A DNA stretch of 64,000 nt from the NCBI GenBank assembly GCA_022828105.1, contig JAJEJC010000008.1, positions 248,001 through 312,000 of the forward strand, written 5' to 3'. The notes beneath the pieces are model-generated. The model ran no database searches. It was not told where the DNA came from and worked only from the letters and a program-made list of their open reading frames with translations. The position numbers were made by a program, and so were the translations under genes. This DNA is from Dehalococcoidia bacterium. GTDB lineage: Bacteria; Chloroflexota; Dehalococcoidia; Bin125. Shown piece by piece: positions 24,218 to 33,106 of the stretch (within the stretch, counting starts at the first letter, position 1; each line of letters starts with the position of its first letter).

Positions 24218-24267
24218 AACAGTGTGTCTCCGCTGTCCAGGCCTGGAGCGCTGCGCAGGAGCGCAAA

Positions 24268-25452
24268 CTACTCAGGTGTCGCTCCGCTAGAACGGAGTTG
24301 GGCGATGTCGTCCACGCTATAGCCGACCTCGGTCAGAATCGAGTCGGCATCGGCGTTCAGCTCGGGCGCGCGACCCTGGACCGCGCCGGGCGTCCGCGAG
24401 AACGTCCAGGGCAACCCGGTCACCCGCCGCGTGCCGTATCGAGGGTCGGCAATCTCGGTCAGATAGTCGTTGGCCCATACCTGCTCGGAGGCCTCGACGT
24501 CTGCGTAGCTGTTGACCGGCGCCGAGGGAATGTCGGCTGCGCGCAACCGACGCAGCCACTCGTCCCGGTCCGCCGAGGCGAAGCAGTCTTCGAGTAGCGC
24601 CTCAAGCTCGGCGCTGTGATTCAGCCGCGCAAGCGCGCTCGCGAAGCGTTCGTCCTGCTCCCACTCGGGATGCTCCAGCAGCTGGCAGAGGGCTCGCCAG
24701 TTCTTGGCGTCGACGACGCCGATTACGAGCCAGAGGCCGTCCGCCGCCCGATAGAAGGTGAAGGTCGGCATGCGTCGGCGGCGCATGTGCGGCTGCTGAC
24801 CATCCTTGAGATACCCGGTGAGATAGACCGACTGCAACGCGATCTGGGAGCCGAGCAGGGACACGTCCACGTGCTGCCCGCGACCGGTGTCCTTGGCTGC
24901 GATTAAACCGGCGAGCATGGCGATGCAAGCTTGCATCGCGCCTATCTGATCGGCGAAGCCGCCCGGCAACGTGCGCGGTTCGGCATCGTCGCCCAGCGCT
25001 TGCAGCGACATCACTCCGCCGGTCGCCTGGCCGATCACGTCATAGCCGGGCTCGCCGATCTGCGGCCCGTTGGAGCCGAAGGCCGATGCGGAGACCATCA
25101 CGATGCGCGGATTGCGTTCACTCAGCGCTTGGTACCCAATCCCCAGCCGGTCCATGACGCCGGGCCGGTAGTTCTCGATCACGCCGTCGCAGCGCTCTGC
25201 CATCCTGAGCGCAGCTTCCACGGCTTCGGGTCGGCGCAGATTGAGCTCGATCGAGCGCTTGCCGCGGTCGTGGGCCTCGAAGTAGCGGGAGAACCCGTCG
25301 GCGGCGAGATCGGAGCCTCGGCCCGGATCGCCGCCGGGCGGTTCGACCTTCCAGATCTCCGCGCCCAGATCGGAGAGCTGCACCGTCGCGAACGGACCCT
25401 GTTGATAGCGGGTGAAGTCGAGGATGCGGTATCCCTGCAACGGTCCCGGCAT
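24268..25452 (-). CDS. CaiB/BaiF family CoA-transferase (copy 1)
   Basis: The 394-residue protein matches family III CoA-transferases: DFTRYQQGPFATVQLSDLGA at the start, GKRSIELNLRRPEA, a catalytic Asp in GQHVDVSLLGSQ and ASAFGSNGP. These enzymes move CoA between carboxylic acids; alpha-methylacyl-CoA racemases share the fold. The substrate is not predictable. A second, distinct member is at 51605-52810. The gene is divergent from a small protein gene. Confidence 0.92.
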   Translation of the reverse strand: MPGPLQGYRILDFTRYQQGPFATVQLSDLGAEIWKVEPPGGDPGRGSDLAADGFSRYFEAHDRGKRSIELNLRRPEAVEAALRMAERCDGVIENYRPGVMDRLGIGYQALSERNPRIVMVSASAFGSNGPQIGEPGYDVIGQATGGVMSLQALGDDAEPRTLPGGFADQIGAMQACIAMLAGLIAAKDTGRGQHVDVSLLGSQIALQSVYLTGYLKDGQQPHMRRRRMPTFTFYRAADGLWLVIGVVDAKNWRALCQLLEHPEWEQDERFASALARLNHSAELEALLEDCFASADRDEWLRRLRAADIPSAPVNSYADVEASEQVWANDYLTEIADPRYGTRRVTGLPWTFSRTPGAVQGRAPELNADADSILTEVGYSVDDIAQLRSSGATPE

Positions 25453-25514
25453 GGCAGTCCAGGTCCTCTCGCGTTCGAATCGTGTGAGCCTCGCGGGCAG
25501 GATACCGTTGCCCT

Positions 25515-25769
25515 ATGCCGCCGCGAGTTCGATTGTCAGCGGAAGAAGCCGCACGCCTGCCCCATCTGCTGACCCGGGTTGACGCGTTGCGCGACGCCTT
25601 CCCCGGCGACGCCGAAGCGGCAGTCCAGGCGGCCTGGATTCGCGCACATTACGCCGACGAACAGCCGCCGACGCTCAATCTGATTACGCTGCTGCTGTTC
25701 GAGCACGGCGTGCACCGCTCGGCGGACCAGGTATCGCAGGACCTCGCTATCCTGCGTGAGGAATCCTGA
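25515..25769 (+). CDS. Small protein, function unknown
   Basis: The 84-residue protein starts at ATG 25515. It is rich in Ala and Leu with helical stretches, and has no Cys, membrane segment or recognised motif. The pattern AAWIRAHYADEQPPTLNLITLLLFEHGVHRSADQVSQDL could be a compact helical domain. No clear ribosome site precedes the start. It is followed 22 bases later by a SnoaL-like gene. The length and high third-position GC favour a real gene. Confidence 0.5.
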   Translation: MPPRVRLSAEEAARLPHLLTRVDALRDAFPGDAEAAVQAAWIRAHYADEQPPTLNLITLLLFEHGVHRSADQVSQDLAILREES

Positions 25770-25791
25770 ACCCAACCTGGAAGGAACTCAC

Positions 25792-26184
25792 ATGGCACTC
25801 GACGCAGCGGACAAGATGGAGATTCTGGAGCTCGCGGCGCGCTACAACCACGCCATCGACTTTGGCGACGGCGAAGCGTGGGCCGGCACGTTCACCGAGG
25901 ACGGCGTGTTCAACGGCGGACCGCAGCCCGTGAGCGGCCACGTCGCGTTGGCCCAGTTTGTCGCCGGTTTCGGCCAGCAGATGGCCGGCGCACGGCATTG
26001 GACGAACAATCACATCGTTGACGGCGACGGCGACTCCGCCACGCACTCCTGCTACCTGAACCTGGTCCAGTCCAAGGACGGCGGCAGCAGCATCATCACC
26101 GGCATCTATAACGACAAACTGGCCAAGGTCGACGGACAGTGGCGCTTCACTGAGCGCAACGTCACCCCGGACGCTCGCGACTAA
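25792..26184 (+). CDS. SnoaL-like (NTF2-fold) protein
   Basis: The 130-residue protein starts at ATG 25792 behind GGAAGGAA; an in-frame upstream start at 25756 is less likely. It has the SnoaL_4-type pattern: an N-terminal helix pair (KMEILELAARYNHAIDFGD), WAGTFTEDGVF, HWTNNHIVDGDGD and a C-terminal DGQWRFTERNV. The fold forms a cone-shaped pocket used by isomerases, hydratases and ligand-binding proteins. The reaction is unknown. It ends at a large hairpin shared with the convergent LysM gene. Confidence 0.85.
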   Translation: MALDAADKMEILELAARYNHAIDFGDGEAWAGTFTEDGVFNGGPQPVSGHVALAQFVAGFGQQMAGARHWTNNHIVDGDGDSATHSCYLNLVQSKDGGSSIITGIYNDKLAKVDGQWRFTERNVTPDARD

Positions 26185-26207
26185 CTGTTGCCTTCGGCGC
26201 AACGCGA

Positions 26208-26251
26208 CGCGCCTTCCGATTCCCCGCTACAAGGCGAGGTCGGAAGGCGCG
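26208..26251. terminator. Bidirectional hairpin between convergent genes
   Basis: A perfect 12-bp inverted repeat (26208-26219 with 26240-26251) encloses a 20-base loop. It lies between the SnoaL-like gene and the LysM gene that converge here, as expected for a shared terminator. There is no T-run on either side. Confidence 0.5.
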
Positions 26252-26290
26252 CTTCGTGTGCCTTAGATCGCTTGAGACTACGGCCGGCCT

Positions 26291-27517
26291 CTACTCCGAG
26301 AGCGAGTCGGAGGCCAGGCTTTCGTCTTCGGCCAACGAGTTGTGGTATGCAAGCTGGTCGGCTTCGTCGTCGCTTGCCATTTGACCCATGGTCGCGTCGG
26401 CGTCCGTGGTCGACGCCTGTTGGACGGTGCCCGCGTTGGTCTCGACCGTCGCCGGCGTGCCGGTCAGTTCGATTCCGGGCACGTCGCCCTGGAAGCCAAC
26501 CGGGACGAGCAGCACTTCGCCAACGTAGATCAAGTTCGGGTCGCTGAGCCCGTTGAGCGCCATGATCGCTTGCACCGACGTGTCGTTGGCGATCGCGATG
26601 GCTTCGAGACTGTCGCCCGCCTCAATCGAAACCGGAGCGATTGAATGCCAGTTCGCCAGGTCGGCGGGCAGCGAACCGTCGCCGAGGGCGACGGTCGTCA
26701 GTTCAGCAGTGCCGTCTCCCGCCGACTCGGTCGTCGCAACGGCGGATGCACCTTCTGCCGGGGCCACGATCTCTTCAGCAAAGCCGACCGGAACCATCAG
26801 CAGTTGACCGACACTCAGGCTCGCGGGATCCGCGATGTTGTTCAGCGTCGCGATGGCCGAGATGGTCGTGCCGTAGTTCTGCGCGATCAGCCAGAGGGTC
26901 TCACCAGACGCCACCTCGATCGTCTCGATCTCGGTCCAGGCCGCCAGTCGCGCGGCGGGGTCGAGGCCGGAGAGGTCAACGGCCTCCGCCGTTTCAACCG
27001 CGGCGGCCGCGCTCGCGGCGCTGCTCGATGCGGCCTCGGCGCTGGACACCGTCGGAGTCACGGTGCTGACCGTGGTGCTGGTCGAGGCTGCGGTCTCGGT
27101 CGACGGCGCCACCGCAACGGCGGCCGATGTGGTCGCTTCTGCCGCGGTTGTATCGGCTGCGACCGACGGGGTCACCACCCGTGTGACCGTCGGCGCGGGC
27201 GCCTCCTCGCCGCCAAACAGTTGCCAGGCAACGATTGCGGCAACAGCCGCCGGCACGACGATGGCCAGGCTGACGACGGTCCAGGCGCGGCGGCGCTTCG
27301 CCCTCATTTCGCCATGGCCGCCGTCGATCACCGATTCATCCGCCTCCGCGGAGAAGGCGTACGGATTGCTGAATGGCGTGTTGGCCCGATCCGCGGCAAT
27401 CGCCGAGTCGCTATCCACCAATGGCGGATCGAACGGCGTATCGGCTCGCTGCGGATCGGTAGGTTGCGGCGCTCGCGGGCCAAACGATCCCGACGAGGCG
27501 GCTTCTTGCAGGGACAT
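26291..27517 (-). CDS. Membrane-anchored protein with two LysM domains
   Basis: The 408-residue protein has a cytoplasmic N-terminal 75 residues, one membrane helix (about 79-98), a long Thr/Ser/Ala-rich linker, and two LysM domains: one starting ASGETLWLIAQNYG and one starting EAGDSLEAIAIANDT, each ending in VGQLLMVP or VGEVLLVP. A Ser/Glu-rich tail follows. LysM domains bind the glycan of peptidoglycan, so this should tether the membrane to the wall. No catalytic domain is visible. It lies downstream of a crotonase gene on the same strand. Confidence 0.85.
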   Translation of the reverse strand: MSLQEAASSGSFGPRAPQPTDPQRADTPFDPPLVDSDSAIAADRANTPFSNPYAFSAEADESVIDGGHGEMRAKRRRAWTVVSLAIVVPAAVAAIVAWQLFGGEEAPAPTVTRVVTPSVAADTTAAEATTSAAVAVAPSTETAASTSTTVSTVTPTVSSAEAASSSAASAAAAVETAEAVDLSGLDPAARLAAWTEIETIEVASGETLWLIAQNYGTTISAIATLNNIADPASLSVGQLLMVPVGFAEEIVAPAEGASAVATTESAGDGTAELTTVALGDGSLPADLANWHSIAPVSIEAGDSLEAIAIANDTSVQAIMALNGLSDPNLIYVGEVLLVPVGFQGDVPGIELTGTPATVETNAGTVQQASTTDADATMGQMASDDEADQLAYHNSLAEDESLASDSLSE

Positions 27518-27571
27518 CCCGGTCTCCCAACCGAGTCGCCCCGCCGCATAGGCTGCCCGAAGGCGCGTCGC

Positions 27572-28360
27572 TTAGCGGAACTTCCCCGGTCGTTTCTCAA
27601 GAAACGCCGCAATAGCTTCCGCATGCTCCGGTGTCTGCATCGCCCACTCTAGCGCCTTGCCCTCGCGTTGTTGCACCAGCCCGATGTTCGACTCCAACTG
27701 ATTTTGCGAAAACAGCGATTTCACCCGCCGCATGATTGAGTCCGGATTCTCTGACAGCTCTTCACCCAGCGCGACCGCGCGATCGAGCAGCTCGTCGTCG
27801 GGCACGACTTCACGCACCAGCCCTGCCTCCTGCGCCTCGTGCGCGCCGACGAAGCGGCCGGTCAGGCACCAGTCCAATGCACGGCCGACACCGACCAGGC
27901 GTGGCAGCAGCGTGGTCGACGCCGCCTCGGGCAGGAGTCCCATCTTGACAAAGCGGAACCCGAACTGCGCACTCTCGCCGGCGATGCGGAAGTCGAAGGG
28001 CAGAACCGTGGTCACGCCGACGCCCACGGCGTAGCCGTGGATCGCGCCGATGATCGGCTTGCTCTGGACACAGAAATCGGTGTAGGTCTCATCATGCTCG
28101 TCGGCCTGGCCGGCGCGGCGCGAGGCGTTGCCGCTCGACACGTCATCCTGCTGCTGTTGCAGGTCCAGCCCGGCGCAGTAGGCACGGCCGTTGCCGGCGA
28201 ACACAATCGCCGCGACCTGCGGATCGTTGTTGAAGTCGGTCATCGCCAGCTGCTCTTCAGCGGCCATCGCCCGACTCCACGCGTTCAGCTTCTCCGGTCG
28301 GTTCTTGCGGATGATTCCGACTGTCCCACGCGTCTCGACCTCGATCAGTTCGTAGCTCAT
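27572..28360 (-). CDS. Enoyl-CoA hydratase/isomerase (crotonase) family protein
   Basis: The 262-residue protein has the crotonase oxyanion-hole segment AIVFAGNGRAYCAGLDLQQQ and, near residue 130, FRFVKMGLLPEAAST with the catalytic-type Glu. It hydrates enoyl-CoA or isomerises double bonds in fatty acid or side-chain degradation. The long polar insert after LDL (QQQQDDVSSGNASRRAG) is typical of some longer members. Specificity is not predictable. It is divergent from the large LysM-M23 gene. Confidence 0.9.
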   Translation of the reverse strand: MSYELIEVETRGTVGIIRKNRPEKLNAWSRAMAAEEQLAMTDFNNDPQVAAIVFAGNGRAYCAGLDLQQQQDDVSSGNASRRAGQADEHDETYTDFCVQSKPIIGAIHGYAVGVGVTTVLPFDFRIAGESAQFGFRFVKMGLLPEAASTTLLPRLVGVGRALDWCLTGRFVGAHEAQEAGLVREVVPDDELLDRAVALGEELSENPDSIMRRVKSLFSQNQLESNIGLVQQREGKALEWAMQTPEHAEAIAAFLEKRPGKFR

Positions 28361-28510
28361 GTCTCACCTCTTGGCGCTTGGTGTTGCGCGGCGTTGCTCG
28401 CAGCGCGCAGAATCTCTCCGGCGACGGCGCGTTACGTCACCTCACCGAAGTTATCACTCGCTTGACGGACGGGGAGTCCACGAGCCGCAACGTCGTGACT
28501 AGAGTGACAT

Positions 28511-30322
28511 ATGCACCGATTTATCGGGTCGAGGCGGACACTGCGGGTCGCTGTACTCAGCGCGGCTCTGCTGTTGGCCTCCGTGCTCTCCGGGACGTTC
28601 GGCTGGAGCCGCGCCACAGCCGATACCTACGTGGTGCAGCCGGGCGACACACTCACGGGCATCGCTCACGATCTGCAGATTGGGTACTCCGTCCTGCGCG
28701 CGCTGAATCCGGAGATTACGTCGCCGAACAACATCTTTGTCGGCCAGCAGATCCGCATCCCCGACAACACCGCCGCCGGAAACACCCCGACCGGCCTGAA
28801 CGGCGGAAGCACGGCCAGTTTGCTGGCCGCTGCCACGCACACAATCCAGCCTGGCGACACGCTCAGCGCGATTGCCGAGAAGTACGGCACGACCGTCGCG
28901 GCGATTGAGGCGCTCAATCCGACGGTCGATCCGCGACGGCTCTGGGTGGGCACGCAGATCACGCTCCCGCAGGGCAACTCCGCCTTCTCATCCAGCAGCG
29001 GTTCGACCAGTTCCCGCACCTCGCTCAATGCCGGCGTGGTCTCGGGCAGCGCTCAGCCTACGACCTGGCAGACGCGAGAGTACATCGTTCAGGCAGGCGA
29101 CAGCCTGTCCCAGATTGCGGCCGAGGCGTCGCTGACTCTGGAGCAACTCCGCCAACACAATCCGCAGTTGCGCGGATCGGTGATCCACCCAGGCAACGTC
29201 ATCTTCATCCCGGTTCCCGACTATCTCGCGCCTGCGGTCGATCCGGCCGACGCCAACATGGCGCTGACGCAGACGTACATCGTGCGAAGCGGCGACAACG
29301 CCTCGCAGATAGCCGAGCGCTTCGGCATCACCTACGCTGAGCTCATCACGCTCAACGCCGGCGCGAACCTCGCGACGATTTACGTCGGCCAGACGCTGAC
29401 TGTGCCCTGGACGCACGATCCGCTCAGCTCGGCGCCCGGCACCGTGCCCGCGGTCGAGCAGCGGCGGCGCTCCTACCAGGTGCAGGCGGGCGACACCTTC
29501 AGCAGCATCGCCGATCGGCATGGGCTGTCGATGCCCGAGCTGCGGGAACTGAATCCGATGCGCTCGACCGACCTGCTGATCATCGGGCAGCTCATCTATC
29601 TGCCCGGCCACATCGAACTGCCGGTCGTCTCCGAGGATCGAGTGCTGGAGGAGGGCGACCTGCTCCAGTACGCCGCCGCCAAGCTGGGCGTGACCCCGCA
29701 CACGCTGTTGGCGAATCACGGCTGGCTCGATCCGGAGCAATGGATCGACAGCGGCACGAGCTGGCGTCTGCCCCGTCGCGAGGGACTGCTCGTGACCGTC
29801 CAACGCGGCGACACGTTGCTAGCCATCGCGCAACGGCACGGCGTCGACATGGAGGCAATCCTCGACGACCCGGCCCACGGCGTTGAAGACCCCAACGAGA
29901 TCGTGATCGGGCAGGAGATCATCCTGCCGCTCGCCACGCCCGACTTCGTTTGGCCGGCGCAGGGACAGATCACGGATCCGTTTGGGCTCTGCCGCAGTTG
30001 GGATTGCTCCTACCGCCACAAGGGCTTGGACATTGCGCTGGACACCTATGAGCCGATCCTCGCGGTTGCCGACGGGCTGGTCACCTTCGTCGGCGGTGAC
30101 GCGCACATCGGTCTCGGCTGGTACATCGAGATCGACCACGGAAACGGCTGGAGCAGCGTCTACGCTCACCTCGTCGAATTCGCCGTCTGGCAAGGGCAGG
30201 AGGTCAGCGCGGGGGAGATCATCGGCTACAACGGCAACACCGGGCAAAGCACAGGGCCGCACCTGCACCTCGAGATCCGGCACAACGACTGGTATGTCGA
30301 TCCGCTCGTGATGCTGCCCTAG
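28511..30322 (+). CDS. Secreted peptidoglycan hydrolase: seven LysM domains plus M23 endopeptidase
   Basis: The 603-residue protein begins with a signal peptide (hydrophobic core about 13-27). Seven LysM-like units follow, starting with YVVQPGDTLTGIA, HTIQPGDTLSAIA, YIVQAGDSLSQIA, YIVRSGDNASQIA, YQVQAGDTFSSIA, a degenerate VLEEGDLLQYAA, and VTVQRGDTLLAIA. The C-terminal M23 domain (from about residue 480) has HKGLDIA and GPHLHLEI as zinc and catalytic motifs. It should bind glycan strands tightly and cut cross-links, probably in growth or cell separation. Its stop overlaps that of the convergent gene in CTAG. Confidence 0.92.
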   Translation: MHRFIGSRRTLRVAVLSAALLLASVLSGTFGWSRATADTYVVQPGDTLTGIAHDLQIGYSVLRALNPEITSPNNIFVGQQIRIPDNTAAGNTPTGLNGGSTASLLAAATHTIQPGDTLSAIAEKYGTTVAAIEALNPTVDPRRLWVGTQITLPQGNSAFSSSSGSTSSRTSLNAGVVSGSAQPTTWQTREYIVQAGDSLSQIAAEASLTLEQLRQHNPQLRGSVIHPGNVIFIPVPDYLAPAVDPADANMALTQTYIVRSGDNASQIAERFGITYAELITLNAGANLATIYVGQTLTVPWTHDPLSSAPGTVPAVEQRRRSYQVQAGDTFSSIADRHGLSMPELRELNPMRSTDLLIIGQLIYLPGHIELPVVSEDRVLEEGDLLQYAAAKLGVTPHTLLANHGWLDPEQWIDSGTSWRLPRREGLLVTVQRGDTLLAIAQRHGVDMEAILDDPAHGVEDPNEIVIGQEIILPLATPDFVWPAQGQITDPFGLCRSWDCSYRHKGLDIALDTYEPILAVADGLVTFVGGDAHIGLGWYIEIDHGNGWSSVYAHLVEFAVWQGQEVSAGEIIGYNGNTGQSTGPHLHLEIRHNDWYVDPLVMLP

Positions 30323-31287
30323 GCCAGTCGCCGCTGCAGGTCGACGCAGACGCTGCGCAGCACGGCGGCGTCCGGATCGCCGTAGACGGCCAGCGAACGT
30401 TCGTGATAGTCCTGGCGCTCCCGCCAACCGGGCGAGGCAGTCTCGACGATCCCGTCAATCTCCGCGGCTGCGGCCAGCGCCGTCCATTGCGCCCCGGTCA
30501 CGTCGCCCGCTGCCGACAGCGCCTCGCCGCCCAACCTGGCCGGCGCAACTCCGCGCTCGAGCCGAGGCACGAGCGCCGCACCAACCTCCGGCATGCGCGC
30601 ATCCAGGTGCGCGCGGCAGAGCGAGAAGAGGTCGTCCACCGCGGACCAGCGCGCCGACAGCACGAGCGGGTCCTCGGACAGGCGAAGCGCCTCCGACAAC
30701 TGCGACCAGAGGTCCAGCATCTGCAACAACCGACCGCCGGCCCGCACTCTGCGGGGCAGGCGCAGGACATCAGCCGGCTCGCTAACCAACGCGCTCAGCG
30801 ACTGAAACATGCCCGTGCGCACGGCATCAATGGCGTAAACGGGCCGCTCGGTCGCCACGTAGTCGTCCAGCGCGACGCGAGCTCGCTGGATCGCTCGGCT
30901 CGCTCGCTGTTGCCGTCCGTCGGCCGAGTAGTAGCGATCGCGCAGCGCGGTCAACACATCGCGCAGGGTTGGATCGGCCATGCGCAGGGTGTGCATGTCG
31001 GCAAGGTTGCCGGCCAGTGGCTCGACATGCAGCAAGTCTTCCAGTTCGACCAACGCGCCGGAGGTGATCGAGTCGACGACGACCCATACGCCGTTTTCTT
31101 CGCTGATCGCGCCCTCGTCGATCAGCGCCTCGTCGCGATGCCGGAACAACACGATCTGCAGCAGCGACGCGTCCCAGACCTGGTTGCGGGCGTAATCGCC
31201 GACCACGCCGACTCCGCGCACCAGCGAATCCCGGCTGCGATGCCTCGTTCCGATTCGCTCGGCCAGCAGCGCCCATTCGTCGTTCAT
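30319..31287 (-). CDS. Uncharacterised protein, possibly a degenerate nucleotidyltransferase plus helical domain
   Basis: The 322-residue protein starts RIGTRHRSRDSLVRGVGVVG, then DYARNQVWDASLLQIVLF, which recalls the nucleotidyltransferase core (GS...DxD) with the key residues changed. From about residue 110 onward it is helical with many Arg, Leu and Ala residues and resembles HEPN-like or four-helix bundles in pattern only. I do not recognise a defined family. It lies 18 bases downstream of nadE on the same strand and probably shares its transcript. Its stop overlaps the LysM-M23 stop by CTAG. Confidence 0.65.
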   Translation of the reverse strand: MNDEWALLAERIGTRHRSRDSLVRGVGVVGDYARNQVWDASLLQIVLFRHRDEALIDEGAISEENGVWVVVDSITSGALVELEDLLHVEPLAGNLADMHTLRMADPTLRDVLTALRDRYYSADGRQQRASRAIQRARVALDDYVATERPVYAIDAVRTGMFQSLSALVSEPADVLRLPRRVRAGGRLLQMLDLWSQLSEALRLSEDPLVLSARWSAVDDLFSLCRAHLDARMPEVGAALVPRLERGVAPARLGGEALSAAGDVTGAQWTALAAAAEIDGIVETASPGWRERQDYHERSLAVYGDPDAAVLRSVCVDLQRRLA

Positions 31288-31305
31288 GTCGGCATGTGGT
31301 CGGGC

Positions 31306-33030
31306 TCAGAAGCCGCGATAGCGATTGGCGATCGGGAAGCGGCGATCGCGCCCAAACGCCCGCGGCGTGATCTTTAAGCCGGGCGCGGCCTGGCGTCGCT
31401 TGTATTCGGCGCCGGTGACCAGCGACATCACGCGCTTGACATCCGCCTCCTCGTACCCCGCCGCGACAATCTCATCGAGCGAGCGATCCTCCTCGACGAA
31501 GGCTTCGAGGATTGCGTCCAGCCGCTCGTACGGCATCAATGACTGTTCGTCGAGTTGATCGGGCCGCAGCTCGGCGCTGGGCGGCTTGGTCAACACGGAG
31601 ACCGGAATGACCTCGCGCCCGGCCCGTTCGTTGACCAGTTCCGAGAGCCGATAGACCAACAGCTTGGGCACGTCCTGGATCACCGCGAGACCGCCCGTCA
31701 TGTCGCCGTAGAGCGTCGTGTAGCCGGTCGCCGACTCGCTCTTGTTGGAGGTCGTCAAGACCAGCGAACCCAGCTTGTTCGAAAGCGCCATCATCAACAC
31801 GCCGCGAATCCTGGCCTGGAGATTCTCCTCGGTGACATCCTGCGGCAGCCCCTCGAACAGCGGCGCAAGTGAGTCGAGGTACGACTGATACGGCCCCTCA
31901 ATCGGCAACACGTCCATGCGGATGCCCAGATTGTCGGCCAACGCGCGGGCGTCCGCCACGCTGCCCTCCGACGAATACCGCGAGGGCATCGATACCCCGC
32001 GCACGTGCTCGGGTCCCAGGGCATCCACGGCGATTACCGCGGTCAGCGTGGAATCGATCCCGCCCGATAGCGCAATCACCACATCGCTGAAGCCGGTCTT
32101 GTGGACGTAGTCCCGCGTGCCCAGCACCAGCGCCTCATAGACCTGCTCCTCTTCACCGGGCGGCTCGGCGATTGCGTCGCCCAGTTCCGGACCGCACTCC
32201 TCGCCGGACTCGGCGGAGACCACCGTCAGTGCCGCCTCGGTCTGCGGCAGTCGGCGCAGGCGCGGATCATGCAGCCGCGTCTGCCGCACTTCCTCCACGT
32301 CCAGATCAACCGTCAACAGGTCTTCCTCGAACATCGGCGCGCGCGCGATTAGCTCGCCGCCTGGCCCGTAGACCGTCGAGCCGCCATCGAAGATCAGATG
32401 ATCCTGCCCGCCGACCAGGTTGCAATAGAGCGTCAGCACCGCATTGTCGGCCGCGCGGGTCGCGAGCATCTGCTCGCGCTGCAACGACTTTCCGGCGTGA
32501 AACGGCGAACCGTTGATGTTGACCACGACCTCGGCGCCGGCCAGGCATTGATCCTGCATCGGGCCGGAGGAGTACCAGATGTCCTCGCAGATCGTCACTC
32601 CAACTCGAGCGCCCGCAATGTCGAAGAGCTGCACGCCCTCGCCTGGCCGGAAGTAGCGGGCCTCGTCGAAGACTCCGTAGTTGGGCAGGTACTGCTTGTG
32701 GTAGGCCCCAAACAGTTCCCCGTCGTGCAGCACCGCCGCCGCATTGAAGGTGTCGTGCCGATAATCCACGAATCCGACAATCGCCGTCACATGACGCCCG
32801 ATCGTCGCCTCTCGAATCCGATCCATGCGCTCCAGGTTGGCCTCGACGAAGCCCCTCCGCAGGACGAGGTCTTCCGGCGGATATCCGGTCAGCGCCAGCT
32901 CGGGAAAGGCGACCAAATCCGCACCCAACGACTCTGCCCGACCGATGTAGTCGATGATCTTGGCCGCGTTCCCATCGAGGTCGCCGACAGTTGAGTTGAT
33001 CTGGGCCATCGAGACGCGCAGGCGTCGCAC
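31306..33030 (-). CDS. nadE: Glutamine-dependent NAD+ synthetase
   Basis: The 574-residue enzyme starts at GTG 33030 behind AGGAG; ATG 33009 is possible, and the frame open further upstream to 33819 is a mirror of the ABC gene. The N-terminal nitrilase-type glutaminase has Glu44, Lys112 and Cys148 (ICEDIW). The C-terminal synthetase has the P-loop SGGIDS (322-327) and the later TSNKSE. It converts nicotinic acid adenine dinucleotide, ATP and glutamine into NAD+, the last step of NAD synthesis. All catalytic residues appear present. Confidence 0.95.
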   Translation of the reverse strand: MRRLRVSMAQINSTVGDLDGNAAKIIDYIGRAESLGADLVAFPELALTGYPPEDLVLRRGFVEANLERMDRIREATIGRHVTAIVGFVDYRHDTFNAAAVLHDGELFGAYHKQYLPNYGVFDEARYFRPGEGVQLFDIAGARVGVTICEDIWYSSGPMQDQCLAGAEVVVNINGSPFHAGKSLQREQMLATRAADNAVLTLYCNLVGGQDHLIFDGGSTVYGPGGELIARAPMFEEDLLTVDLDVEEVRQTRLHDPRLRRLPQTEAALTVVSAESGEECGPELGDAIAEPPGEEEQVYEALVLGTRDYVHKTGFSDVVIALSGGIDSTLTAVIAVDALGPEHVRGVSMPSRYSSEGSVADARALADNLGIRMDVLPIEGPYQSYLDSLAPLFEGLPQDVTEENLQARIRGVLMMALSNKLGSLVLTTSNKSESATGYTTLYGDMTGGLAVIQDVPKLLVYRLSELVNERAGREVIPVSVLTKPPSAELRPDQLDEQSLMPYERLDAILEAFVEEDRSLDEIVAAGYEEADVKRVMSLVTGAEYKRRQAAPGLKITPRAFGRDRRFPIANRYRGF

Positions 33031-33106
33031 AATCTCTCCTGAGCAGCTTGATTCCGCCGTCAGCCGATGAAATGCAGCGTATCGCACCACAGATACACTC
33101 AAGTTC

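Noticed and set aside
25465-25500. GTTCGAATC resembling a tRNA T-loop
   Set aside because: The flanking bases do not form a T-stem, and no D-arm, anticodon arm or acceptor stem can be built around it.
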